Below, piece by piece: positions 24,231-55,859 of a stretch of DNA of 64,000 nt. A program made the position numbers and the translations under genes. The stretch is taken from the NCBI RefSeq assembly GCF_040054535.1, contig NC_090779.1:21066501-21130500 (forward strand), read 5' to 3'. The first letter of the stretch is position 1; every line of letters starts with the position of its first letter. This DNA comes from Antennarius striatus. Its lineage: Eukaryota > Chordata > Actinopteri > Lophiiformes > Antennariidae. The notes under the pieces were generated by a model. That model did no database searches, had not been told where the DNA came from, and saw only the letters and a list, made by a program, of their open reading frames with translations.

Positions 24231-26198
24231 GTGAGTCAAGTTAAAGGTTTTGTTTGTTCATCCATATAATCGCAGAAATGTCAGCGCTCCCATCCTTCGC
24301 CACCATCCGCCGCCATGGATGAGAACACACGAGTGTTACAGCTTCTAAACCTGGTCTGGTGTGAAGAAATGACCCCTGGAAGTGTGATGTGTCATTTCTG
24401 TGTGTTTTCATCAGCTGACCTGTTTGGTTCAGTTAAAACTGACTCTGCTGAGTCGGACTAGTTTGTGGGATTTGTTAGGGCTGGTTTAAAAGCTGTTAAT
24501 CGGACACCTTTGGAGTAATGATAGCAAAAACAACCAACCAGAGCATTTTATAAAATAAATATAAATAAATATGAAGCTTTAATGCAATACTATACTCAAG
24601 GAGATGTTGTGTTTCAGAGGTGATCATCCTGGGTAAAGCGAAGCCGCTTGTGATTAGATCCTAGTGTCTCAGTCCATCAGCTGTCAAATGACTGAACACA
24701 GATTACATCACCGCTGTCGTGATTCATATCTATCATGAGCATAATGACGTTAAGTCATGTGTAACATTATGTTCTACATTAGCAGGTTTAATATTACTCT
24801 GTGCACACTACTAAGTTCATTATCAGGTGTGATATTTTGTCATTTATTACTTGTCTTTATCGCTGCCAATGTGACCTTCAAGGTCGTTCTCGAACTTCCA
24901 TTTCTAGTTCCATTTCAGTCCAATTTTTTTTTAGTTCACTCTCTCGCTTAACTGCTTTTATTTTCTTTGACTAGGTGCAGGTTCTTGCGTTAACTCCTCA
25001 TACACTATTTTTTGTAATGCTGTGTACTTATTTTTATTGTATCGTCATGTCATTTGGAGCGATTTCTTGTATACAGTTTTCCTTAAATTGTAAATCAGTA
25101 TTTCATCTCATCGGGTTTCGTCCCGTCATATCATACCGTGTTGTACTGTCTCATCTCATCTCATCATTTTTGTTCATCTCATGTCGTCTTATCGACATCG
25201 AAAAAAAAAGAAAAAAAGAAACTCGAACAGAGAAGCAGCAGAGCGTTCCCGTTCTATGCTGTGGTGTGATTGGGTCATTGCTTGGATCGGCTAGTGAAGC
25301 TAATTCTATTGTCGATTGCTTTAAAGAAGAAAAAGACACATCCATTCATTCAAAAAGCTCCAGTCAAAGGTCAAGCAATGGAAATTCATAAGGAAGACAT
25401 TGTGGAAACATTTTTCTTTTGTGTCTTTCACCTTTTATCTACACACACTTGATGTTGAGAAGTGAGGAGTGATGATTATGTCAAGTCTCATACACATCCT
25501 GATTTTATCGTTCTGTTGTCATCCACACACACAGATTTTCAGTCCTCAAAAGACAATGTTTTATCTGCTTCTGGGTGTTTCTGCAAGATTTAAAATGGTA
25601 TAATTAAAAGAAAAATCCTTTTTGGAAACTCGATAATGATGAAACAGATGTAAACACGTCACCCCTCCTCCGAGAAGCGCCGTTAACCCCCATTGTTTCC
25701 TGACACACAAACAGGATGAACATCAGACAAGGTTGTTCTGGTGCCTCATTTGTGTGAACAGACAGACAGGAAGTGATGGAAGCAGGATGGGAAAGAGATG
25801 AAACAGGTTCTGAAACAGGAAATTAAATGAATTTGTTATTTCCACTGTGATTATCCAGAGAAGATTTAATGGACTAAATGTGGTGACTGATGTAATTGCA
25901 TGGAGGTTGTGATCGCTGGCTTCGTCTGGGCCAGTGATTTTATTCTGAGCTCCAGGGGTGTTTTTTATTGAACTGGGTTTATCCTGTCCTGTAGATGACT
26001 TAAATCAAGGAAACCTTACATCTGGGTGTACAATAGCATGTCACAACATTATATGTTAAATAAATACAGGTTGGAAGAGGTGTAAGATTCTAAGAAAAAG
26101 CTCAAAACTTCTGAAATGAGTGTTAAATTGACATGAAAACAAATTAATAAAAAAAAAAAAAAAAAAGATCTCTAATATAATACTAATACTACGACTAA

Positions 26199-26212
26199 CA
26201 ATAATAATAATA

Positions 26213-26243
<31 letters not shown>

Positions 26244-26364
26244 AATACACGGTGCACTGCCCACCACAGTGAATAAAGCAGTTGATGATGAATGAATGAA
26301 TAATAATAATAATAATAGTAAAATAATATAAAATAATAAAAAATACAATATTAATATAATAATA

Positions 26365-26453
<89 letters not shown>
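26199..26453. repeat. (AAT)n / (AAAT)n compound microsatellite
   Basis: Mixed ATAA, AATAAT and long AAT runs, including about 95 nt of near-perfect AAT at the right end. A short break (26244-26300) holds unique sequence. Confidence 0.9.
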
Positions 26454-26999
26454 CATGTGGTCATGTGTTCCTCTAGCAGTGGTTGGCGTAGCTTCTAGTT
26501 TTGGGAGGGTAGCTGAGCGTTCTCTTCTCTTCTACTACACACCTGTGTCCTGCAATGCTGTGACCTGATCAGAGAAGCTCAATGCTCAACAAGTGAATAG
26601 AATTAGAAGTCCAAGCCAGAATAAAGGCAATATAACAGTCCAACCTCCCAGTGCTGATAATACTGAAACAGTAAAAAGGGTCATTAAGTGGGCTAACTAC
26701 ATTAACAAAGCTAAAAGCGGAGGCGTGGCGTGTTTGGCTGGGCTTGTTTTTAGTAGCACAAAGTAAATTCTCACTGTTTAGTTTGAAAAAGAAAAAGAAA
26801 ATAGAAACCACCGCAGATTGTTGTCGATCTTTTAACAAGACAAGCGCTTCGGCCCTTAAAATAAAATTTCACAGGAAGCAGCAAAGTTAAAAACTTGCAT
26901 TATTACTGAGTTCTGACATTTTGATTCCTGAATCAACCAATCGGCGGCGAGCATTTGACAGAGTCATCAAGTTTGTGGAACCAAACGCTGCAAACAAAA

Positions 27000-27830
27000 C
27001 AAACCTTTCGCCGTCGTCTTGACGCGTGATTTGATTAGATGATGGCGGCGCTAAAAGCTGTCCGCTCTTGACTTGTGGAGGGAAAGTCTGGCACACGCTG
27101 GTGACGGAGGCAGACAGCATAATCATCATCGCCGTTCAGCAGACAGACGTCACCTGACAAACGCCTGCGACCAAACGTACGCAGACAGACACAAGCGGCG
27201 GTGGAGGCCAGCAGCCGGCCTCTGCTCCGCGCCGGATTACCTGCCAAACTTTGACTGGCCCGTCCCCGAAAACCAATATCCACGAGGGTGTGAAATTGTC
27301 CTGTCATCACTCTTTTTTTTTTCCCACCCCTTCCCTCTCATTTTCCTCTTCTCCACCCCCCCCCCGTCCATCTTTCGCCGTCTCTGTAATGTGTCGCCCA
27401 AACAATGCGAAGCAATAAGCAAGCAAATGGCTGTAATCGCTCAGTCGATGATTCACAATCGCTCGCTCAGGACGCGGCGGGTGTCACGACAACCTGGCAG
27501 CCTTATTGATCTCCAGTGGGGGGAGGGGCGGTCAATTAAAGATACCCCAGCAGTTAACAGATGGAGAGTGACGGCGCTCGTAAACCTCGTACTAAAAGTC
27601 TAATGTCCTACAAGCTGCAGCTGGCGTGGAGGCCGCAAACAACCCCGACGCTGACTGCGGATGGGGAGAGGGTGACGGTGGGGAGGCGAAGGGACCAGCT
27701 GCTGTCTTCCAGAACACAGCTTGACACGCCGGGGTCTTCAGAGCCGAGCGCCGGGCTCCGATTGGAGGTCATGGGGAGACAGACTGCTCTCTTCTTTCAA
27801 TTACACAATCCGTGATTGAACAGTCCAGAT
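27000..27830. other. GC-rich, low-repeat stretch in the RALY-like 5' region
   Basis: Against an AT-rich background this stretch is rich in GC and CpG-containing words (GGCGGCG, CGCGCCGG, GACGCGGCGG). Searching it by eye for RRM motifs gave none, and open frames here lack paired splice sites. It could hold a promoter or a conserved element; no function can be assigned. Confidence 0.25.
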
Positions 27831-28104
27831 CGACTGAGGAGGAGGAGGAGGAAGAGGAGGAAGCCAGACGCTCTCATTCCCTGTATTTTACCCCTTTTCA
27901 AGAACCCCCCACCCCCCTACCCCCTCGCTTTTTCACCTGCAACTCAAAACAAGGTCAAGAGGGCAGCGCTTGCAAACTTTTACCGAAGAATCGGGACGCC
28001 ACTGGTGACATCATCAGTCGATGGGTGTGGTGATGGATGGGGTGTCTCAGGTGTTTATCTCAGGTCGGGTCTGTTTGGCTGCAGGTTTCTAATCTCATAT
28101 TGGA

Positions 28105-28173
28105 TTACAGTATTTTCCACACTATAAGGCGCATTGGATTTAGATGCACCTTATAGTGTGGAGAATACTGTAA
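28105..28173. mobile_element. MITE-like foldback element
   Basis: Left arm 28105-28133 and right arm 28145-28173 are inverted copies of about 29 nt with two mismatches, separated by 11 nt. The arms contain ACTATAAGGCGCA and its complement. The same TATAAGGCGC palindrome is familiar as a dispersed foldback repeat in animal genomes (from memory). The unit is very small. Confidence 0.6.
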
Positions 28174-28585
28174 ATGCCTGCTTCGCTTTAGCATCTAATT
28201 CTATACAGGCCTGCTGCTGCCATCATATACCGGTGAGGAAGCTGACCTCATTTACAGCACAGAAGAAAACAACCCGGAATACAACAATCCAATCATTTAT
28301 TCTTTTTCCAGCTACACGAATCAGATTTTCTACATATTTTTAGCATTTTTTTTGGGTCATTTATCAACAGAGGAAAGTCCCCTTAAGAACCTTACCCAGA
28401 ACCCGAGGAGGCGTCACTGACTCCACGGCGCGTTCTGACATGAATCCCAGGCTGAAGGAGGATTTCTCCGTATCTCCAGCTGACAGTTCCACTACAGTCA
28501 TGACTGAGAGGAAATAAACTCCACTCTGACAGATAGAGGTCAATTAGACTCTTGAGCTGCTCATTAAGGTGGCTGGATGAACCCA

Positions 28586-28588
<3 letters not shown>

Positions 28589-28623
<35 letters not shown>
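28589..28623. repeat. (GT)n microsatellite
   Basis: About 35 nt perfect GT, 120 nt upstream of the acceptor of the first supported RALY-like exon. Confidence 0.9.
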
Positions 28624-28625
<2 letters not shown>

Positions 28626-28743
28626 TTATTTCTCTGCTCTATTTATCAGCTTTGCTGGTTGGTTTTGCACCTTGACTGCTGCCTGTCTTTGCTGAGCTGC
28701 TGAAGACTCGCCCTGACGCGACGGTTTTGTTCTTGTTTTTCAG

Positions 28744-49005
<20,262 letters not shown>

Positions 49006-49227
49006 CGCTGCAGCTCAGGTACGATCCCTTTACCGATGCTTCAAAGAATCAGACTGATGCTGCTTCAACAACGGTTCTGTACAAACCGGTTAGGTGTTAC
49101 ACTCGTCAGTGAGGAATCTTTATCTCTCCTTCATGGATCGGACGAGAATTTAGAACATTCAGGGTCCTCAGAGGATGAATTCAAACTTGTAGGATTCCCT
49201 GTGAAGACACAGTCGAATTTAGTATAG

Positions 49228-49233
49228 AATAAA
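49228..49233 (+). terminator. Proximal AATAAA poly(A) signal, RALY-like gene
   Basis: AATAAA in AGTATAGAATAAAGACATG, 223 nt after the stop; a TGTCC/TGTGTT-type downstream element is weak. Confidence 0.35.
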
Positions 49234-49758
49234 GACATGAATTTAGATATCGTGTCCAAGGCCAACTAAATTTAATCATGAAAGTTCATAAGTACCACTT
49301 TAATTAATGTGTTGGAAAGATGAATTATTTCATTGTTATCAAGAGATTCTAATTGACTGACTGACATTACCAGTTCTAGAGTTCCGTCGACGTCTAAACA
49401 TCATCTTTTGTGTTTTTCACATGTCTCCAGAAAACAAAAGCTCAGATCAGTGACACCTGAGATGGGAATGATTCAAGGAGGCATTGGCAACATTAACTTC
49501 ATGGGATTCACTCTCCTTTACTGCTGAATATATCACGAATCATCACGGTCAGTCTGATCTTTCGATCTCTTGTTTCCATTATAAGGTACATACAGTACAT
49601 ACAGACAGGTTGACAATATAAGTTCTTTTTTTTTAAAATTATTATATGGATTGTATGTGGAGTTTGCTTATTTGTTGATTTGTGCAGGCAACTATTTATG
49701 AACAATAGTATCAGAAATAATTTAATATGTTAAAATTAATGGCCACAAAGCATGTGCT

Positions 49759-49854
49759 GTTATATTATATTATATTATATTATATTATATTATATTATAT
49801 TATATTATATTATATTATATTATATTATATTATATTATATTATATTATATTATA
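49759..49854. repeat. (TTATA)n microsatellite
   Basis: About 19 perfect pentanucleotide copies. Confidence 0.95.
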
Positions 49855-51646
49855 ACAAATGAAAGTTCCAAAGAGATTGCCTTATTTATCACCGTAACCT
49901 TTCCTCACATGTTGGACTTCACTCTGATTAATGTTAGATTACTGTGCAGCAGCTGGCTGCACCTTATCACAGTTTATTTCTATTAGGTGATGTCATTATG
50001 TGTAACCAGATGTGTACAAGACCACAATAATGGTTGGTATGAAAGACTCCGTGAATAGTCTAATGAATTTGGGGGTGAATTACAGTTTCAATCAGTTCTA
50101 AAATCCAGTCTGACTAAACATAACATGCAGATATAAACGGGGATGATTACATTTTTCCATGTGGGTCAGGTTAGCAGATTAAATTTTCCTTCCACTTGGT
50201 TGTGTAAAACAAAAACAGTTTTCTGCAACAGTTGGAAGGAGTTGATTAACATTAGCTTCTGAATCCACTGGAGTCCCACATCAGAACATCTCACTAGTAT
50301 AAAGAAATGTTCTGTTCTGAACCTGAGTTCCTAACTGTAGTCCTGTCCATACGACTGTAACATAATCCATCCTCATGCCTGCTACCCAGAGCCATCAGAA
50401 GGAGAGTAATCTGTCGGGTCTCTTGGGCTAATGTGGGTTTGAGGCTGTAGGGCAGGTAGGAGGACACCACCCGCTCCAGGACAGGATGTTCAGCTGTAGT
50501 GAGTTTCTATGGTTACAGTGATGTGCTCTCTCTGACATGTATTGGATGTCTGAATTAGATTGGTCAGCTTTCTAAATATGTAAATAGTTTGATCTTGTAA
50601 GTATTTAAATAGTTCATTTGACCTATTTCCCCAACCCCATTGTATTTTTCTTTTAACCTAAAATTCATTGTTATCCTTCATTGGGGTTGTAAATGGATAA
50701 ATACTCATCTGTCCACCTTTTATATGACTCAAAGAGTGATCTCCCACAACCACAACCACAACTTTGAGTGCCGACATCATCAATATGTAAATGAACATAT
50801 GTGGCCATCTGGTAACGTTTAGCTGCTTTCTGCATCAAACACTGAAAGCGTCAGCAACACTGGACTGAACAGGACTCAGAACAACGTGTTTAATATTGTG
50901 TCCTTATGGGGGTGCATTCACTCAAAAGTCTAACTTCACTCTTACTGTGTTTGGGTTCATCTGGATGTGAGGATTCACTCATTGTTTACCATTATTTTAA
51001 TACGTTGGTTCAATGGCAGATGTTAGCAGAGACTACATTGTTGAATTTATTTCTGTGCATCCACCCTGCATCCAACTGTTTCATTAAATTTTGTATGATG
51101 TTCTTTGTCCTAGAAGACAAATTTGAATGTTATTTGAATTAATGTTTGTGTATTCGATGACACATCTCCACTTCCACCCTGTGTACAAACATGAAGGCAC
51201 CCGTAGTACGAACACTTCATCGTGTGCTGGTAATGCTATTGGGAGACAAATTATGTCCAGTGAAAACCATATTTGGATCATTTTTAACCTGTACCTCCAT
51301 CATAGTTTACTTGTATTTTCTGAAATCTTGTTAGTTTCGACACATTTCGGCTGACTGTGATGTATATGAATAACTGTGACCGAGTGCACAGGAAACATTG
51401 TATGTTTCTTGGCTCTAATGTAAAATATTTGTTGGTTTAAAAAAAATTAATGTGTACATTAGTAACTCTATAAATACTTACAGATTTCAACATTGACACT
51501 AAAATGTTTTAATACGAAACCCTCCAGCTCCTAGTGGAGAATCAGTTTGACGTGAGACTCTTCTTTTGGTTTTAATAGTGGTTTCTGTTGTTAGTGAGTT
51601 TGTGTTTGTCCTCAGTGCTAAATGTAATCGATGTCAGTTTCTGTGT

Positions 51647-51652
51647 AATAAA
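51647..51652 (+). terminator. Distal AATAAA poly(A) signal, RALY-like gene
   Basis: AATAAA is followed after about 25 nt by a GTGCGTTTGGAGCTTTGTGTGCGTG stretch, a strong GU-rich downstream element. After this point the sequence becomes transposon-rich. Confidence 0.5.
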
Positions 51653-51685
51653 AAATATTTTTCATAACTTGTGCGTTTGGAGCTT

Positions 51686-51716
<31 letters not shown>

Positions 51717-51752
51717 CATATTAACCCAACTCTTTCTGCTACTTCATTTATG

Positions 51753-51801
51753 AATTTGTGAATTTCCCAGTTTGGGATCAATGAAGTACATCTATCTATC
51801 T
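51753..51801 (+). mobile_element. 3' tail of a CR1/L2-type LINE
   Basis: The wording TTTGTGAATTTCCCAGTTTGGGATCAATGAAGTA followed by ATCTATCTATC is the typical teleost LINE 3' end with its short tandem tail. Only the tail is present. Confidence 0.7.
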
Positions 51802-52340
51802 ACAATGGTATGAAAAAAGTTTGGGAACCCCTTCAAGATTTTCCTTTATAATCAATCTATTGTTCAGATCAACAATTTCAGTTATATATACTGTATATCA
51901 TATAACAAACAGTGAAACAGTGATAGTTGAGAAGAGAAATGAAGTTTATCGGAAATAATTATTAAACAATTGTAGACATGTGCATAAATTTGAGCACTCT
52001 TGTTGTTGTTTTTGATTTGAATACCATTAGCACTGATTATTGGAACACAAAAATGTGTTTGATGAGCACGTTGAGCCTTGACCTACACACGCAGGTGAAG
52101 GCAATCACGAGGATGGGTATTTAAGGTCGCCAATTGCAAGTTGATCTGTTTGCGTTTTCCTCTGTGGCAGCGCGAGAGTCTCACAACAACTGTCAAATGA
52201 CCTGAAAACAAAGATTGTTCAACATTGTGGTTTAGTCACACTCAATCCACAGACCAGCTCCACAGACCTACAACATGATCTTACTGCAGACGGTGTCTCT
52301 GTGCATCGTTCAACTGTTCAGCACAATTTTCACAAGGGGG

Positions 52341-52747
52341 AGAGTAATTTGTATTTATTTTATATACTGGATTAATCCCTGAAGGGATATTAGTGGCACA
52401 CTAGTTAGTCACATGCATATACAGTATATCTATATAAGTGTGTAAAGGCCCTGAACACACAAACACACACAAGGGGCCTGTACGCATGCAGGGGGAGGCT
52501 GCTTGGTGTGACCAAATGAGGGGTGGGTGGGTGGTGCCTTGCTCAAGGGTGCCTCAACAGTGTTCCGAGGGTGAGCTGACACTTCCCACTGTCAGCTCAC
52601 ACTCTGGGTGTTTTTGGGTGGGAGTGGGAATCGAACCGCCGATCTTGGAACATTGGACGACCTACCTCCCGCTTTACCACTGAGCCACTGCCCCCCCCCC
52701 CCCCCCGCTAAAGCAAATTTAGACGAATCAGTTTCATTTTTGACATA
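52341..52747 (-). mobile_element. tRNA-derived SINE inserted in the Tc1 copy
   Basis: On the minus strand, 52687-52677 is TGGCTCAGTGG (A box) and 52637-52627 is GGTTCGATTCC (B box), both exact pol III consensus at tRNA spacing. The insert is flanked by a 9 bp direct repeat, ACAAGGGGG (52332-52340 and 52748-52756), a likely target-site duplication. The body carries the 'gtgccttgctcaaggg...gagctgacacttcccactgtcagctcacac' wording of a common teleost SINE. Confidence 0.75.
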
Positions 52748-52814
52748 ACAAGGGGGTGTATGCATGACGGTGAAGACTACAGCATTCCAAGACAAACACT
52801 TGCAACACAAGACA

Positions 52815-52935
52815 AACATCTGAGCACTGCCGAGGTGCCCCTGAGCAAGGCACCACCCCCCTAAAAGCTGCTCATTCGGGCGCACCAATACTGAGCTGCC
52901 CACCACTCTGCCTCGCGCTGTATATATTGCATGTC
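52815..52935 (+). mobile_element. Second SINE fragment, opposite orientation
   Basis: GCACTGCCGAGGTGCCCCTGAGCAAGGCACC is the reverse complement of the core of the SINE at 52534-52570, so this is a fragment of the same or a related family in plus orientation. Its tRNA head is missing. Confidence 0.55.
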
Positions 52936-53425
52936 TACAGGCCTCTTCTTCTTCTTCATGCTGTGGGGCTGTGTGATCAGTGCAGATGCATTCTACTGAG
53001 GCATTCATGCAGAGGACCAGCTACAACACTCTGGAATGGTCATCTCAGTCCCCAGTCCTGAATATTTATGAAAATCTGTGGTGTGATTTAAAGCCGGCTG
53101 GCCATGCTGGCAACCATCAAACCAACTGAACTGGACATGTTTTGTAAAGAAAATCAAAAATACCTTAGAGGCTGTTATTTTGGCAAAAGGAGGATCAACT
53201 ATATATTATTGTGATTTTTGTGTTGGTTTGCCCAAATGTATGCCCCTGCCCACTATTGTTTAAATGATTATTACGCACTTTCTGTAAATCCTATAAACAT
53301 CTTTTCACTTCTCAAATATCTGTGTTCGTCTGTCATACAATATATTTAACTGAAATTGCTAATATGAACAACCAGTGATTTATAACGGGAAATCTTGAAA
53401 ACCATCTAACTTTTTCATGCAATTG

Positions 53426-55100
53426 TGTCTATATATCTATGAAAGGAAACAGAGGTGGAACAAAGCAGCACAGAAAAAATTAGTGATCTGATTTCTGGAA
53501 GACAAGTCTGATATTCAGACTTGTTGAACTTGAACCAAGAAAAATCACATTTTCTGATGAGGAGTTCAGATGTAGCCTATAGCACAGATCTAGCCTGGAC
53601 TCTTTAAGGGTGCTAAACTCTCTTGAATAGTTAGAAAAGTTAGTGGTTGACTCTGATGTATTGGTTCACTGATCAACTGTCTAGAGCAAGTTTGCCAAGA
53701 GCCAATCTGCAGAATGTGCTCTCCAAAGGTCGCTGCAAAGAAAAGGTCTTGTTGTCGTCTATCTTGTCTAATAGGAATGATTGATGAGGTATTTTTTCTC
53801 TTTCTTTCACTAATCTACCAAGTTGTGGATGGAAGGATCGTGTTATCAGGTAGTTTTCAGGTGGTCCATGCATCCATATCACCACTGTTACCACAAATTT
53901 ACCACAAACATCCAATTTGTCTGACGGATGAAGAAAAATCCATGACATTGACCTGCTTAAAATGATATTGACATGAAACAATATATATTTTAATATTCTG
54001 CACACAGACAACAGAGAAGAAGCATCATGAGAAAATGCATCATGCAATTACTATTGACTTTTTAAACACTTTGACTTTGTCCTCTCAGACTACTATAGTA
54101 TGGTAGTCTGCATAGTACTATACAAAATAAATATACAAAAATTACATAATCAAATGTAATTAACCTCATGTTTTAAATGATCTCAATAGGAGATACTGTC
54201 AACAGAACAACTGTTTCTAATAGGTTTTCGTGTGATGCTAATCAATATATAAAATAAAGTAAACCAAGTCATTAGATTCTAAATAAATAACTATGAAGGT
54301 TGACAGTAGTTATTGAACAAATTGTTTTATAATACTGGTAATTCTACCTTGGTCTCATCATAAATCACTGTGTTCTTTCTTTGAAGGATTATTTTATGCT
54401 TGATGGTACAAACTTGTGCTCCTGCACAATAATAAATTCTCAAAATTCAACTTTGAAAAATTCAATGTTAAAAGAATCCACCTTCAGATTAACAAAGATT
54501 CAGCGACAAAATGAGTCTTTGTTCATCACATTCTGTTCCTGTGCCTGTGCTGGATTGGAATCATTCAGGTTGAGGTAAATCAAGATTGAGTGTCTGTTCT
54601 TATGGCAACTTCAATTTGTATTTTCTGCTAAAGTATAGTCAGTATTGATCGTGTTTTCATCCTCAGTTTACGACAACTGACAAATCATTGAGGGGACTTG
54701 AACTGTCAGCACATCGACTAGGACATGTCCCATATCTGAGATTTTTATTTACAGCCTGTAACTTTTTCAAATGACTGTTTTATTATTGACTGTCTGACTG
54801 TTAAGTTTTTAAAAATCCTCACAAATCTTCTAGTCTCTACGAAGGAAGAAGAATCAATATCTTTGTATCGTAAGTGGAAATAATAATAAAATAAGAATAA
54901 ACAAATATATACTGGCGTACAATAAAATGTAATAATACCATGAATCTGTAATTAAAGAATAACTTCTCAAATAGGCTATAAAACATAACTGTGTCTTTGT
55001 TTTTAATTAAATCTGCAGGTTGTTATCATATTCAAACAGGAAGAAGAATCACACCAGGTGACATGTTGTTGACTGAGAGGATGCAGAGGCTTTAATAATT
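53426..55100. other. Gene-free DNA upstream of urah
   Basis: AT-rich, with no supported exon, RNA gene or transposon. A minus-strand open frame at 53673-54047 shows no family resemblance or splice context. Confidence 0.55.
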
Positions 55101-55109
55101 CATTAGAGG

Positions 55110-55252
55110 AAGGACAACCTTTGACACTAGGGCTGTTTGCAGTGCATGATGGGTAAACAGCTTCAACAGTGGGTGTGGCCAATGAGTTTCCCACTGGTTG
55201 GATGAGTTCTGTGAAGTGACTGAACTTGCAGCAGCACAGTGCTCACACGAAG
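55110..55252 (+). promoter_or_regulatory. urah: Candidate urah promoter and non-coding first exon
   Basis: A FOX-type GTAAACA (55153-55159) and a CCAAT box in GGCCAATGAG (55179-55183) precede a stretch ending in a strong donor, CACGAAG|GTAAGTGCG at 55252/55253. The matching acceptor would be CCCCGCAG at 55856, 3 nt before the urah ATG. The frame of any ATG in this exon does not join to urah, so it would be 5' UTR. No TATA box was seen. Confidence 0.3.
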
Positions 55253-55859
55253 GTAAGTGCGCTCTTAAGCAAACACTGACAGTCGCTCCAGTTCCTTCAC
55301 TGAAGATCAGAACATTATGTTTTGGCATTGAGCTCCTCAATCCAAGTTTTGTTGTGTGTTTTCCTATTTTCTGCACTTTTTAAACCATGTATTCTTGACA
55401 ACTCTTCACAACTATAACTTAGGCTTTCTCATTCTGGGGTCAGGATATTTCCTGTGGTCACCTGATATGCTGGGGATCATGAGATTTTGGTGAAAACACA
55501 AGGAGTCAAAGTTCAAATGGCTGAAAGTCCAAATTGATTACCGGAGAGGCACAGAGCTTTAAACTGCTAGTACATGTTTAAATTCTTCAAATAGATAGAA
55601 TATATTCTTATGAAATAACATTTTTATGTAATAAAATAATTTGATCAAATTCATTACAATACAATACAATTACAATAATTCCACATACTATAAATACATT
55701 ACATTTCTCTCTGTCTGCCACCTCATTTTCACCATGTCTGGTAGCGTTTCTGATGACTGTGATGTCATTCTTGACATCATCAATGAACGATCAGGACCCT
55801 TTCATACTGGGTAACTCAAATTCCCACGGGTGAAGTTGTCCACACTCGCCCCGCAGATC

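Larger units (their letters stand above)
49006..51670 (+). other. RALY-like 3' untranslated region (longest form)
   Basis: No further coding exon is seen after the TGA at 49003-49005. Two AATAAA signals are plausible, one at 49228 and one at 51647, so the UTR would be about 0.25 or 2.65 kb. It contains a (TTATA)n tract. Confidence 0.4.
51803..53425 (+). mobile_element. Decayed Tc1/mariner transposon of IR/DR type
   Basis: Terminal inverted repeats: left CAATGGTATGAAAAAAGTTT at 51803 and, on the minus strand, CAATTGCATGAAAAAGTTAG starting at 53425; both continue to TTCAAGATTT. An inner repeat, GCATAAATTTGAGCA (51982-51996), is matched on the minus strand by GCATACATTTGGGCA (53243-53229), the inner direct-repeat pair of IR/DR elements. 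The left end is flanked by TA. Between the ends are transposase relics, for example a stretch near 53065-53090 resembling the conserved ENLW..LK motif. No intact transposase frame remains, and two SINE copies have inserted. Confidence 0.7.

Noticed and set aside
26172-26456. Poly-isoleucine open frame
   Set aside because: It is the AAT microsatellite read on the minus strand.
27073-27603. 176-codon open frame in the GC-rich stretch, considered as the missing RRM exon
   Set aside because: It has no RNP1 or RNP2 motif and crosses T and C homopolymers; not an RRM.
52627-52687. Functional tRNA gene on the minus strand
   Set aside because: A and B boxes are exact, but the flanks do not fold into acceptor and anticodon stems and the body is SINE sequence.
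52592-53008. 138-codon minus-strand open frame
   Set aside because: It crosses two SINE insertions and a C run; no domain.
53673-54047. 124-codon minus-strand open frame
   Set aside because: No recognisable motif, no splice partner, AT-rich surroundings.
54090-54125. Palindromic TACTATAGTA/CTATAC words
   Set aside because: Short AT-rich symmetry expected by chance in this composition.
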